A stretch of DNA of 64,000 bases from CALINF01 sp039980455 (GCA_039980455.1 JBDXCG010000004.1:744001-808000); one strand, 5' to 3'. Shown: positions 27,050 through 36,061, numbered from the stretch's first letter. The notes: generated by a model not told the origin, from the sequence alone. Program-made: numbers and translations.

Positions 27050-28258
27050 TCAGGCCGCGTCGTGCTCTGCCGAGGTGAGCAAGCCACTGTCTTTGAGTGA
27101 TGCATACGCCGCGATGATGGTATCGATTTGCTGTGGCGTGTGCGCTGCACTCACGCTGTTGCGCAACAGAAAGTTGGATGAGGGAGAGGCCGGCGGCACG
27201 ACAAGGTTCACGTAAACACCTCGCTCCATCAGTCCCTGCCAGCAGGCGATGGTCTTGGCATGATCCCCGAACTCAATTGCAACTACCGGGCTGGCGCTGG
27301 GGCCAACTTTCAGCCCCAAAGATTTCAGGCCATCATAGAGTTGATTCGAGTTCTGCCAGAGTTGTGTGCGGCGCTCTGGTTCGCTGCTGATAATTCGCAG
27401 AGCCTCGCGTGTTGAAGCGATTACTGAAGGTGACGATGAAGCCGTAAAAATGTAGGCGTTGATGCAGAAGCGGATGTGCTCCAACTCGGCATGAGGACTG
27501 ACGCAAAATCCACCGACAGAACCCAGGCTTTTGCTGAAGGTGCCTACGATGAAGTCCACGTCGCTTTCTACACCGGCTGCTTGCGCCGCACCGCGGCCAC
27601 TGTCCCCGAGAACGCCCATCGAATGCGCCTCGTCCACGAGCAGATAGCCACCATACTCGCGCTTCAGCTCTGCGATTTCCTGGAGGGGTGCAACGTCACC
27701 GAGCATCGAGTATATGCCTTCGGCGATAATAAGAGCCTGTCCCGCCCTGTCGCCCAGTCGGCGCAAACGCTTGGCCAGATCCTCCGGGTTACTGTGCTTG
27801 AAACGGATGATGTCAGCGCCACTGAGTTTGACGCCAGAATAAATGCTGGAGTGGCTGTCAGCGTCCATTAGTATCACATCGCCGGGGCCCGCCAATGTGG
27901 CACACATGCCCATGGTCGCGGCGTAGCCTGTTGAAAACGCGATAGCGTGGTTTACACCGTAAAAGGCAGCGATTTCGTCTTCTAAGGCCTGGTGTCCTTC
28001 AAAAGAGCCGTTTGCCAGCCGCGAGCCCGTAGTACCGGTACCCCAAAGCTGGGCGGCTTCCTGTGCTTTGGCGATACAGCGGGCATCGTATGAAAGGCCA
28101 AGATAGTTGTTTGTACCGGCGAGAATAACTTTGTGTCCCTGCACAATACCTTCGGTGGCAGAGAGAATTTTTTCCGTGACAGCACCGAACGGCGCGACGT
28201 CTTGCTCAGCGAGTTCTGCACGAAAATCTGCCATTGCCTGAAATTTGTCAAAAAGCAT
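27050..28258 (-). CDS. spt: Serine palmitoyltransferase-like alpha-oxoamine synthase
   Basis: A 402-residue PLP enzyme of normal family length. Lys243 in GTFSKSLGSVGG forms the Schiff base, His136 in MDADSHSSIY stacks on PLP, and Asp209/His212 in VDEAHSMGVLG contact the cofactor. MDADSHSSIY with RFKHSN is the serine palmitoyltransferase pattern, unlike KBL or BioF. It condenses serine with acyl thioester to 3-ketosphinganine. The ACP gene is 41 nt upstream on the same strand. Condensation with cysteate (capnine-type sulfonolipid) cannot be fully excluded, but neighbours favour ceramide. Confidence 0.87.
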   Translation of the reverse strand: MLFDKFQAMADFRAELAEQDVAPFGAVTEKILSATEGIVQGHKVILAGTNNYLGLSYDARCIAKAQEAAQLWGTGTTGSRLANGSFEGHQALEDEIAAFYGVNHAIAFSTGYAATMGMCATLAGPGDVILMDADSHSSIYSGVKLSGADIIRFKHSNPEDLAKRLRRLGDRAGQALIIAEGIYSMLGDVAPLQEIAELKREYGGYLLVDEAHSMGVLGDSGRGAAQAAGVESDVDFIVGTFSKSLGSVGGFCVSPHAELEHIRFCINAYIFTASSSPSVIASTREALRIISSEPERRTQLWQNSNQLYDGLKSLGLKVGPSASPVVAIEFGDHAKTIACWQGLMERGVYVNLVVPPASPSSNFLLRNSVSAAHTPQQIDTIIAAYASLKDSGLLTSAEHDAA

Positions 28259-28299
28259 GGAGTCTGGAGTCCCCGCAGTGGCGTGTGTGAAGTGGTGCC

Positions 28300-28542
28300 T
28301 TACAAATTCAGCTGATGAATTTTCTTTGCAAGCTCACCAATAGTGCTGACGTCAGGCAAAATGTTCAGGGGGATGGAAATATCGAAGTGATCCTCGATCT
28401 TTTCGATAAACTCCATGACCTCCAGCGAGCTCAGCCCGATGTCTCCAACAAGCTCAGTATCTTCTGACAACGCGACCTTTTTTTTGTTCAGCGATTCCAA
28501 AGCTGAATAAATAAAGGCAAGGTATTCTTGGTAATCAACCAT
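28300..28542 (-). CDS. Acyl carrier protein dedicated to sphingolipid synthesis
   Basis: An 80-residue ACP. The phosphopantetheine attachment is Ser39 in GDIGLSSLEVMEFIE, where the usual Asp-Ser-Leu is Ser-Ser-Leu. The frame extends to 28566 with a GTG, but ATG 28542 has AAGGG upstream and gives the normal ACP length. It precedes spt, an arrangement shared with the Caulobacter ceramide cluster, so it likely delivers the acyl group to Spt. The Sfp-type transferase at 45.5 kb could activate it. Confidence 0.85.
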   Translation of the reverse strand: MVDYQEYLAFIYSALESLNKKKVALSEDTELVGDIGLSSLEVMEFIEKIEDHFDISIPLNILPDVSTIGELAKKIHQLNL

Positions 28543-28615
28543 TCCATTGTTACCCTTGCGCCACACGTGAGACGCCGATTTTAAAGACAGGGACTATACC
28601 CATGGAGCAACGCGA

Positions 28616-29662
28616 ATGCCAGTGGTTTGGCTGATCGACGCCTACCGCTCAGGCGAGCGGGGTCAGGTGCGTTCCCTGGTAGAAGCACTGGGCTGGCCCT
28701 TTGAAATCAAGGCTCTGAGCTACCGCACGTTTGTGACACTGCCGCATGTTTTGGGTCAGACTACGTTGCGCGGTATTACTACCGAATCGGCGAAAACGCT
28801 TCACGCCCCGTGGCCTGATCTTGTTGTTTCCTGCGGCGTTCGCAATGAACCTGTTTGCCGATGGATACGTGAGCAATCCGGAGGCCGCACGCGCTACGTG
28901 CACGTTGGGCGTCCTTGGGCGCCGCTCAACTCGTTTGATCTGGTTATTACTACCCCTCAGTACCGAGTGCCAGACAAGCCTAATGTTGTTAGCAATATGT
29001 TAACGCTTCATGGGCTCTCCTCCGAACGGCTCGCGCAGGCGCGTGAGGAGTGGGCAAGTGCATTTGCGGACTTACCGCGTCCGCTGGTAGCTGTTGTGGC
29101 TGGAGGTGACAGCGGTCCCTTTACCTTTGGTCCCAAAGCGGCTGGCCGACTGGCAACTCAGGCTTCATCGATTGCTCGGGAGGCGGGCGGGGCGTTGCTG
29201 GTCACCACGAGTGCACGTACGAACCCAAGCGCTGCGGATGCGCTAGAGGCAGGCATTGATGTTCCCTGCTACTTTTACCGCTGGGGGCCGGATGCTAGCG
29301 ACAACCCCTACGTGGGCATGTTGGCCTGGGCAGATCGTCTGATAGTAACGGGTGACAGCATTGCGATGTTGTCCGAAGCGTGTGCTACAGGTAAGCCAGT
29401 GCAGATGTTTGATCTTGGAGGCATGCGCAAGTCACAGAAAGTGGATACAGATTTCAGGCTTGGTGCATCTCTCTATGCGTTCATTTTGCGCTGGCTTTGG
29501 CAGCCTTTGTCACGAGATATCACGCTGGCGCATCAGCAAATGCGCGAGTCAGATCGCGTACATTGGTTGGACGAGGAGCCACCGATTGCCACTGCGACAG
29601 AAAAATCACCGGATATGCAGCGGGCAGTGGCTGCAATAAAGTCGCTACTTGGTGAGGTCTGA
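28616..29662 (+). CDS. ELM1-family (COG3660) GT-B-like protein, copy 1
   Basis: A 348-residue member of the family named after plant mitochondrial fission factor ELM1. Family features: opening VVWLIDAYRSGERGQV, PDLVVSCGVRN, HVGRPWAPLNSFDLVITTPQY, and the C-terminal YVGMLAWADRLIVTGDSIAMLSEA followed by GKPV. The last pattern resembles the nucleotide-sugar pocket of GT-B enzymes such as MurG. It is divergent from the ACP gene (73 nt between starts) and overlaps the ABC transporter gene tail to tail by 18 nt. A glycosyltransferase role in the lipid locus is inference. Confidence 0.8.
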   Translation: MPVVWLIDAYRSGERGQVRSLVEALGWPFEIKALSYRTFVTLPHVLGQTTLRGITTESAKTLHAPWPDLVVSCGVRNEPVCRWIREQSGGRTRYVHVGRPWAPLNSFDLVITTPQYRVPDKPNVVSNMLTLHGLSSERLAQAREEWASAFADLPRPLVAVVAGGDSGPFTFGPKAAGRLATQASSIAREAGGALLVTTSARTNPSAADALEAGIDVPCYFYRWGPDASDNPYVGMLAWADRLIVTGDSIAMLSEACATGKPVQMFDLGGMRKSQKVDTDFRLGASLYAFILRWLWQPLSRDITLAHQQMRESDRVHWLDEEPPIATATEKSPDMQRAVAAIKSLLGEV

Positions 29663-31387
29663 AATGGCGGAGTTCTCTACAGGCACGGCTGCGCCGTCCT
29701 GCATTTGATAAACCTGGTCAGCAGCGTCGAGCAGCGCTCGGTTATGTGAGATGGCCAAGATGGTGAGTTGCCCCTTGAGAGCTTCCATTGTTTGACGCAC
29801 GGCATCTTCGCTCTCTGCATCCAGCGCGCTCGTGGCCTCATCCAAGATGAGTAAGGACGGTTTGTTGATCAGGGCGCGTGCAATGACAACGCGTTGCCTC
29901 TGTCCCCCTGATAGCTTGCCGCCGCGCTCACCGACAATGGTTTGCATGCCGTCTGCCAGCTGCGTCACGAAATCCCATGCACCGGCAGCGCGCAACGCTT
30001 GCTCGGCCGCAGCCTCGTCAAGTTCAGGGTCTCCCAGAGTGACATTATGAAGAATGCTGTCGTGCAGCAGTATGGTGTCCTGAGGTACATAGCCGATCAT
30101 ACGCCGCCACGCTTTGATATCGATGTCTTTAAGTGGCACATCATCAATACTGATAGATCCCTGCTGTGGCTGTAGCAAGCCGATAGTAAGATCAATAATG
30201 GTTGTTTTTCCCGAGCCTGAGGGGCCAACTAAAGTGGTCAACCCACCTTGTTTAATATGCAGTGACAAGCCTTTGAATATTGGGTGCTGGTCGTAATTGA
30301 AATTAACGTTGTCGAAGGTGATGCCATGCCGTAGTTGTGGGGGGGTGCCACCAGTGAGCACTTCTTCTGCATCAGTTGCCGCCGCGATAGCTTCTTTTAT
30401 TGACCAAAAAGCACTCTCGCCCTGGGCGAGCTTTTGATACTGCTTTTGAACTTTGCCAAAGAAGGTAAATGCACGACCCAGAGCAACGACCAGCACCATG
30501 ACCATAGGCAGGTCCATCGCAAAGAGCTCCAGTGCCACGTAGATGCCCAGGCAGATGAAAACGGTAAACATCAACTCATGAGCAGAATCCAGAACGGCAG
30601 CACTCATAACCTGACGGCGTAGCGAGCGGTTGAGGCGTAATGTGTCTCGCTCGAGTACCTTGTCGGCCAGGTGCTCTCGTGCCATCGCCTTTATTGGCTT
30701 TACGGACTGCAGGGTATCCGTGAGGTTAGCCATGAGCGAACCCAATAGCCTTGTTTGCTTGCTGCCAGCCTTGCGGGTCACTAGTACTAGGAAATGGGAT
30801 AACCCTATGACCACGATTCCGGCAACGATCGCCACGAGTGAGGCACGCCAGGACAGGGCAAAAGCAATGCCGCCGTAGATGACTGCCTGGATTAAAAAGG
30901 TAATAGCCGTTGCACCGTTCACGAAGGACGCGGATGACCGTTGTGCCTCAGTGGCAAGGGCATTGGTGAGTTTGCCCACTGGCTGGTGCAGAAAGTACTC
31001 CCATTTGCTCAGTAGTACCGCACGTAGCATTTCCAGTCGCAGGTCGGTGCCTACCTGTGCCGCTGTGTAGCCTACCTGGCGCTGCGCCAGCAACAAGAAT
31101 ATGCTCTTAACCAGTACACCAATCACGAGAATCCACAGCATGTTGCCCAGAGTGGGCGCGATGCCTACCCAAGCGAGCGCGTCGAGCACAGTTTGTTCAA
31201 ATGAATTCTGGCTCTGCGAGGGGATGCCGGTAAGTTCTCCCGTAGCGTCATAGCCAAGTGCAATGTTCAGTAACGGCAACAGGGCAGACAGCCCGATGCC
31301 TTCGGCAATGCCCGAAAGCAGCAGGGCAGCGAGCATGAGAGCCGATTGCCAGGGGTAGGCTCTGAAAAAGCTGGCCATCAGACCCAT
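29645..31387 (-). CDS. MsbA-like ABC exporter (fused membrane and ATPase domains)
   Basis: A 580-residue half-transporter. About six membrane segments occupy the first 300 residues; the C-terminal ATPase has Walker A GPSGSGKTT, signature LSGGQRQRVVIARAL and Walker B LLILDEATSALD. Fused half-transporters of this type move lipids or lipid-linked glycans across the inner membrane. It lies 72 nt downstream of LptG on the same strand. In this setting it is the natural flippase candidate for the product of the locus. Whether it is the cell's only MsbA cannot be known from one window. Confidence 0.88.
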   Translation of the reverse strand: MGLMASFFRAYPWQSALMLAALLLSGIAEGIGLSALLPLLNIALGYDATGELTGIPSQSQNSFEQTVLDALAWVGIAPTLGNMLWILVIGVLVKSIFLLLAQRQVGYTAAQVGTDLRLEMLRAVLLSKWEYFLHQPVGKLTNALATEAQRSSASFVNGATAITFLIQAVIYGGIAFALSWRASLVAIVAGIVVIGLSHFLVLVTRKAGSKQTRLLGSLMANLTDTLQSVKPIKAMAREHLADKVLERDTLRLNRSLRRQVMSAAVLDSAHELMFTVFICLGIYVALELFAMDLPMVMVLVVALGRAFTFFGKVQKQYQKLAQGESAFWSIKEAIAAATDAEEVLTGGTPPQLRHGITFDNVNFNYDQHPIFKGLSLHIKQGGLTTLVGPSGSGKTTIIDLTIGLLQPQQGSISIDDVPLKDIDIKAWRRMIGYVPQDTILLHDSILHNVTLGDPELDEAAAEQALRAAGAWDFVTQLADGMQTIVGERGGKLSGGQRQRVVIARALINKPSLLILDEATSALDAESEDAVRQTMEALKGQLTILAISHNRALLDAADQVYQMQDGAAVPVENSAISDLTK

Positions 31388-31459
31388 TAGGACCTTCCTT
31401 CACTTAGCGCGACCGGGCGCCTTGCGCTGATCACGGTTATTTTGCCAGTCATGTATGCC

Positions 31460-32530
31460 TCACCAACGCATGCGCCGCAGTAAGTACAGCGCAGATACCA
31501 GAACAATTATGCAGGGAAGCGCTGCGATTGCCGGCAAGCTCAAATGCAGAAGATGTCCCAGGGCGAATACGATTTGCGAGCCCAGATAGAACAATATTCC
31601 CGCGAGTGCGCCGATAGCCAGATTGAGGCCGAGGCTGCGATCCCGACCGGCATTGCTACTGATACTCATCGGCGTTGCCAACAATATCATCGCGCCTACT
31701 GTCAGTGGCATCAGCAATTTTTGCCAGAACAAACTGCGGTACTTTTTCGTGGGTTGGTCATTGCTCTCTAAGTAGTTGCTGTAGTGGTGCAGAGCCGATA
31801 GCGACATAGCCTCGCTAGTGATAGTGAGTGTCGGTAGCTCTTGAGCCTTCCACAAGTTAGCAACTTCCAGCTCCTTGTGACGCCGGGTTACGAGAACGTC
31901 ATCAACGAGAACTTTTTCTCTGACGCCCTGAAGTAACCAGCGTCTGTTTTTGATGATGGTGGCCGTGCGCCCGTAGATTGCTCTGGTCAAACGCCCGCTG
32001 TCGTCGAACTCGAAAACCTCAATGTCGCCGGGGACCTCCCCCTCCAGAAGTTTGGTCAGGTGTGCAAAGCGTCCGGGCTCAACAGACCACAGGCCGCCGT
32101 CGGGGATCATGACTGTATTGCGATCGCGCAGTGCGCTTTTTTGTCGCTCTGCGATTTCTAATAGCGGCGCGGAGATATACTCCATGCTAAGCCATAGAAT
32201 CGCCATAAAAACTACAGAGGGAATACCAATAGCGCGCAGTAGTTGGCCCTTGCCGAATCCTGTGCAGGCGATAATCGTGAGCTCGTGGGACTGGCAAAGC
32301 CTTGATAGCGCGACCATGGAGCCCAGTAATGCGATAACGGGTGACAGACTTACGATTTGCTGGGGCAGGGCAAGTAGGGTATAGCGCGCGACCGCGAGGG
32401 CATTGTAGTCAAAGCGAGTGCGATCAAGCTCCTGTATGAATCCCATTAAGCCAAAGACAGCTCCCAGAATAACAAGCGTAACCAACCAGCCGCGGATCAG
32501 GTTAACTGCAATAAAGCGCTCAAGAATCAT
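31460..32530 (-). CDS. lptG: LptG-type permease of the LPS export machine
   Basis: A 356-residue protein with six predicted membrane segments, three on each side of a periplasmic beta-jellyroll region. It opens with ILERFIAVNLIRGW and contains LLATPMSISSNAGRDRSLGLNLAIG, typical of LptG. LptF and LptG pair with the LptB ATPase to extract lipid A-type lipids and pass them to LptC-A-D. Its ATG overlaps the LptF stop by 4 nt. The pair usually sits near pepA in gammaproteobacteria, but here it is inside a ceramide locus. Confidence 0.86.
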   Translation of the reverse strand: MILERFIAVNLIRGWLVTLVILGAVFGLMGFIQELDRTRFDYNALAVARYTLLALPQQIVSLSPVIALLGSMVALSRLCQSHELTIIACTGFGKGQLLRAIGIPSVVFMAILWLSMEYISAPLLEIAERQKSALRDRNTVMIPDGGLWSVEPGRFAHLTKLLEGEVPGDIEVFEFDDSGRLTRAIYGRTATIIKNRRWLLQGVREKVLVDDVLVTRRHKELEVANLWKAQELPTLTITSEAMSLSALHHYSNYLESNDQPTKKYRSLFWQKLLMPLTVGAMILLATPMSISSNAGRDRSLGLNLAIGALAGILFYLGSQIVFALGHLLHLSLPAIAALPCIIVLVSALYLLRRMRW

Positions 32531-33606
32531 CGGCGCTTAAGTCTCGGAAGCCCAGTGACGAGAACGATCAGCAATGCAATCTCGATGACATACGCTGTCC
32601 ACAAGCCCGGCATTGCCCCGATTTTGTCCTGCTCTACCCAGGTACGCATCACACTGGTGGTACTGAAAAGGGCGATATAGACCAACAGCGCTATGAAGAA
32701 ATTGCGGGAGCGAGATTGGCGTGGAGACATACGTGACAGTGGCACCGCAATCAATGCCAGCAGCACCGTAGCTAGCGGCGTGGTAATCCGCCACTGATAT
32801 TCCGCAATGTCTTTGGGGTTGGTGGAGTTGGCCAATGCCAGTGTGGTTTCGGCGCGAGCCCGGTACCTTTCCTGCGCCTCCTCCATGGGTAGGCGAACGA
32901 TCAGCTCCTTAAAATCCAGCGTCAGATCTCGCTGTTCGCGATTGTCCAGCATGTAGTTATAGCCGTTGGTAAATTCAGCCTGCATTGCTTCTCCCGGATG
33001 GAGCATGGGGAGTGATGCCGATTCGGCAACCAGCAATTCTGAACCTCTATTGCTGGAGTCTTCGGTATGCTGCTTGTATAGGAATACGCGTTTGTGCACC
33101 CCCAGATCCTGGTCAGCATCCTTGGCAAAGAACACATAACCGCTGCCCAGCAAGGCCATAAAATTCCCCGCCGCCATTTTTTTGAGATCGAAGCTGGCCG
33201 CTGCTTGAGCCTCCAGTTCGTAGCTGGTGCGAAATGCCCACGGACGCCCGGCAATGGATAAAAAGCCGGTGAACAATGCGATGAGTAGCGAAAACTTCAG
33301 TACCGACTCGAGTACGCGTACACGACTGATTCCCGAGGCATATACGGCGTACATTTCCGCATCGCGATAGAGCCGGCCTACGGCGGACAATACTGAAAAG
33401 AATAATGCTGTGGGTAAGAGAATCTCCAGTGTGACCAACAGATTCAGGCCAATCAGCTTGAATGCCGTGAGGATATCCAGCTGCCCGTCCGCGGCCATAC
33501 TCAGATAACGAGCTGCTGAATAGCCTACGAATACCAGAACTAGAAGCCCGAGCCCGGCGGCAAAAGGTCGTAGGATTTCCCAGCTGAGGTAGCGGTCAAT
33601 AATCAA
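32527..33606 (-). CDS. lptF: LptF-type permease of the LPS export machine
   Basis: A 359-residue inner-membrane protein with the LptF layout: opening LIIDRYLSWEILRPFAAG, ASGISRVRVLESVLKFS, a periplasmic domain, then RITTPLATVLLALIAVPLSRMSPRQSRSR. The frame continues to 33741, but that stretch is unlike LptF. TTG 33606 matches the family N-terminus and has AGGAA nine bases upstream, so I chose it. It forms a 4-nt-overlap operon with lptG and is followed by the ABC exporter, suggesting one envelope-lipid export unit. Confidence 0.86.
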   Translation of the reverse strand: MIIDRYLSWEILRPFAAGLGLLVLVFVGYSAARYLSMAADGQLDILTAFKLIGLNLLVTLEILLPTALFFSVLSAVGRLYRDAEMYAVYASGISRVRVLESVLKFSLLIALFTGFLSIAGRPWAFRTSYELEAQAAASFDLKKMAAGNFMALLGSGYVFFAKDADQDLGVHKRVFLYKQHTEDSSNRGSELLVAESASLPMLHPGEAMQAEFTNGYNYMLDNREQRDLTLDFKELIVRLPMEEAQERYRARAETTLALANSTNPKDIAEYQWRITTPLATVLLALIAVPLSRMSPRQSRSRNFFIALLVYIALFSTTSVMRTWVEQDKIGAMPGLWTAYVIEIALLIVLVTGLPRLKRR

Positions 33607-33783
33607 GTGGTTGTGTTCCTGTGCTGATGAGCCGCAGTATACAACAAGCGCCGGTCGTGAGGTTATAATGAGCGATCGGGTGCGTGGTTTGGCGAGTGCG
33701 CCAGCCGATGATCGTGAACTGTGACGGATTAAAAAAAACACTGATTGCGCGCCTGGGCATCATCTACATAGGGATATCGAGAA

Positions 33784-34905
33784 TTGAATCCGCATCCGCT
33801 AACCTGGTTGATCCTGAGCGATAAGCAGGGTGACAATCGTCAGGTAGAAACGCTGGTTGAATCGCTACGTTGGCCGGTGGTACACAAATATGTGCATATG
33901 CGCCCGCAGTATGTGAAGGGAAAGCCACGCCACAAGCCCTCACTGCACCATATAGACCTAGCGTCGTCTGATCCTCTTGATCCACCCTGGCCCGATCTCA
34001 TTATTACGGTGGGCCGGCGTCCGTCAATGGCCGCACTGTGGGTGCGTAAACAGTCCGGTGGTAAGTCAAAGATTGTGCTGATAGGCAAGCCCACCGCCCA
34101 TATGATGGATTTCGCGCTAGTGGTCTCCAGTGCCGAAAATCAGATGCCACCGTTGCCAAATTATCTGCCTATCACGTTACCGCTGATGCGGGTTAAATCT
34201 GAAGATGTAGAGAATCAGGCGCAAGCCTGGAGCGGCCGGTTTGCGGCCCTCAAGCGACCCTTAATCGCGATACTGGTTGGTGGTGAAACCAATCCGTTTA
34301 AGATGAACCGGGCGGCGGCGCAAGAACTGGTAGCGACCGCCAAGTGGGTGGTGGATGAACTCGGCGGTACACCGTATGTGACAACGAGCCGTCGAACCTC
34401 GGTCGAAGTAGTGGACGTACTTCGAGAAGGTCTTCCCGATGAGGCAATCTTGTACGAATGGTCGGCAGAAGCAGTGGATAACCCCTATCAAGCACTAATG
34501 GGTAGTGCGGATGGTTTCATCGTAACAGGGGACAGTGTCTCGATGATGGTGGAAGTAATCTATTTGCAGAAGCCTTTGGCGATCTTTCCTCTGCCGTCAG
34601 GGTTGTTGGGGAGAGCAGATCAGGGCAGACGCTCGCTGGCACGCTGGCTATTCAACGCGAGGAAAGTCTCTTTTGCGGATCACGTAAGGCATTACGTTGC
34701 CCTGGGGGTATATCATGTTGACGTATTTAAATTGCTGTGTGCGACGCGCGACTTTCGCGCGTTTCACGCAATGCTGGTTGAGAGCGGGTTTGCGGTATGG
34801 GCAGGGCAGCCATTCGTGGAGCCGAAGGCTGAGCTGCCTGACGATGTAGGTGCCATCGTGAGCCGTATTGAAGCACTGTTTCCAGATCAAGGTGACGCGC
34901 GCTAA
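33784..34905 (+). CDS. ELM1-family GT-B-like protein, copy 2
   Basis: A 373-residue paralogue of the protein at 28.6 kb. It shares TWLILSDKQGDNRQV, WPDLIITVGRRPSMAALWVRKQSGG, and NPYQALMGSADGFIVTGDSVSMMVE. The C-terminal 70 residues are longer than in the other copies. The start is TTG 33784 after AGGGATA. It diverges from lptF across 177 nt and precedes sulfotransferase B. Each copy may use a different sugar or acceptor. Confidence 0.78.
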   Translation: MNPHPLTWLILSDKQGDNRQVETLVESLRWPVVHKYVHMRPQYVKGKPRHKPSLHHIDLASSDPLDPPWPDLIITVGRRPSMAALWVRKQSGGKSKIVLIGKPTAHMMDFALVVSSAENQMPPLPNYLPITLPLMRVKSEDVENQAQAWSGRFAALKRPLIAILVGGETNPFKMNRAAAQELVATAKWVVDELGGTPYVTTSRRTSVEVVDVLREGLPDEAILYEWSAEAVDNPYQALMGSADGFIVTGDSVSMMVEVIYLQKPLAIFPLPSGLLGRADQGRRSLARWLFNARKVSFADHVRHYVALGVYHVDVFKLLCATRDFRAFHAMLVESGFAVWAGQPFVEPKAELPDDVGAIVSRIEALFPDQGDAR

Positions 34906-34973
34906 TGGCATTGAACCGAAATGCGGGGGGCTGGCGATTCCTGTATCATCGCGCCCCTTATTTTTGCGGTCGG

Positions 34974-35057
34974 ATGGATGAGGCGATGAAAAAACGCATG
35001 TACGACCATTGTGTGGGGCGCATTGGTAAGGTCCACGCGCCGGTAGGGCAGTCATGA
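34974..35057 (+). CDS. Candidate 27-residue leader ORF before sulfotransferase B
   Basis: ATG 34974 opens 27 codons (MDEAMKKRMYDH at the start) whose TGA overlaps the ATG of the sulfotransferase gene (ATGA). The 148-nt intergenic region before it contains TATCAT at 34944, with GCGCCCC just after, a possible -10 and discriminator. No clear ribosome site precedes the ORF, so this could be chance. Confidence 0.22.
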   Translation: MDEAMKKRMYDHCVGRIGKVHAPVGQS

Positions 35058-36061
35058 AATTGATTTTTCAAAGTATTCGACAAGCACTGCAGGTGACGCG
35101 CAGAAAGTTAGCGCGCACTTTTTTGCACTGGCGACTTCGCGGCCGTCCGGAGCAGGAGATACTAGCGCAAGAGCGTAAGCTTCGTGGTAAGGAGCAGGTC
35201 GCTACCTTGCGGCAGGCTGATATTGTAATTGTTTCGTTTGGTAAAAGCGGCCGCACCTGGCTGAGAGTGATGCTCTCACATCTGTTTCGGGTAATGTACA
35301 AGTTACCTGAGAACGCCGTCATGGGCTTCGACAACTTTCACAATATTAACGCAGCAGTGCCGAAGGTGTTTTTTACTCACGATAATTACATCAAGGATTT
35401 TGCCGACGAGTTTGATAGCAAAAAATCGTTTTACGGCAAGCGAGTTGTATTGCTCGCGCGTGACCCTCGCGACGTGGCTGTTTCCCAGTTCTTCCAGTGG
35501 AAGTTCCGCATGAAGCCGGCAAAACTGGCGATTAATAATTATCCGCCGCGCGATGCCGATATCAGCCTGTATGACTTTGTGACTGGCGATAACGGTGGAG
35601 GCAGTATGAAAGCTGTTTCGGCGTTCTTGAACTTGTGGGCTCGTGAGGCGGACAATATCGAAAATCTGCATTTGCTACGTTACGAAGATCTGCGGGCAAC
35701 TCCAAATCTGGAGCTTCGTAAGCTTTTGGACTTTATGCAGGTGAACGCCAGTGATGCCGAAGTCGATGCAGCGGTTGAATTCTCGTCTTACGAGAACATG
35801 AAAAAAATGGAAGGAAGTAGCCAGTTTCGCCTGTCAGGCGATCGCTTGAAGCCGGGTGATAAAGGCAACCCTGATAGCTTCAAGGTGCGCCGCGCCAAAG
35901 TGGGAGGGTATCGCGACTATTTTGATGACGAGCAGGTCACCGCAATCGACCAGCAGCTCGCCTCAACGTTGGACCCCGTATTCAAGTACGAGGCGTCCAC
36001 TGCATCTGAGAGAGCCCTTGCTTCTTTAAGCGCCAACAAGCGTCAGCGCATCCTGACGTAG
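35054..36061 (+). CDS. P-loop sulfotransferase (B)
   Basis: A 335-residue sulfotransferase. The 5'-phosphosulfate loop is SFGKSGRTWLRVML (Lys64), and the 3'-phosphate motif LLARDPRDVAVSQFFQW keeps the Arg and Ser of the family. An extra N-terminal segment of about 50 basic residues distinguishes it from copies C and D. The closing AKVGGYRDYFDDEQ is shared with both. The last 36 nt overlap the convergent GT-A-like gene. The acceptor is unknown; the neighbours point to a glycolipid hydroxyl. Confidence 0.85.
   Translation: MKLIFQSIRQALQVTRRKLARTFLHWRLRGRPEQEILAQERKLRGKEQVATLRQADIVIVSFGKSGRTWLRVMLSHLFRVMYKLPENAVMGFDNFHNINAAVPKVFFTHDNYIKDFADEFDSKKSFYGKRVVLLARDPRDVAVSQFFQWKFRMKPAKLAINNYPPRDADISLYDFVTGDNGGGSMKAVSAFLNLWAREADNIENLHLLRYEDLRATPNLELRKLLDFMQVNASDAEVDAAVEFSSYENMKKMEGSSQFRLSGDRLKPGDKGNPDSFKVRRAKVGGYRDYFDDEQVTAIDQQLASTLDPVFKYEASTASERALASLSANKRQRILT

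Noticed and set aside
27050..28258. Spt as a cysteate-using enzyme for capnine-type sulfonolipids
   Set aside because: The surrounding reductase, GNAT and sulfotransferase genes fit serine-based ceramide, and no cysteate synthase is seen. It cannot be fully ruled out from sequence.
21678..28566. Acyl-AMP ligase, ACP, PPTase and P450 suggest a lipopeptide or polyketide cluster
   Set aside because: No NRPS or PKS modules, condensation or thioesterase domains occur; the set instead fits ceramide synthesis with spt and the CerR-like reductase.
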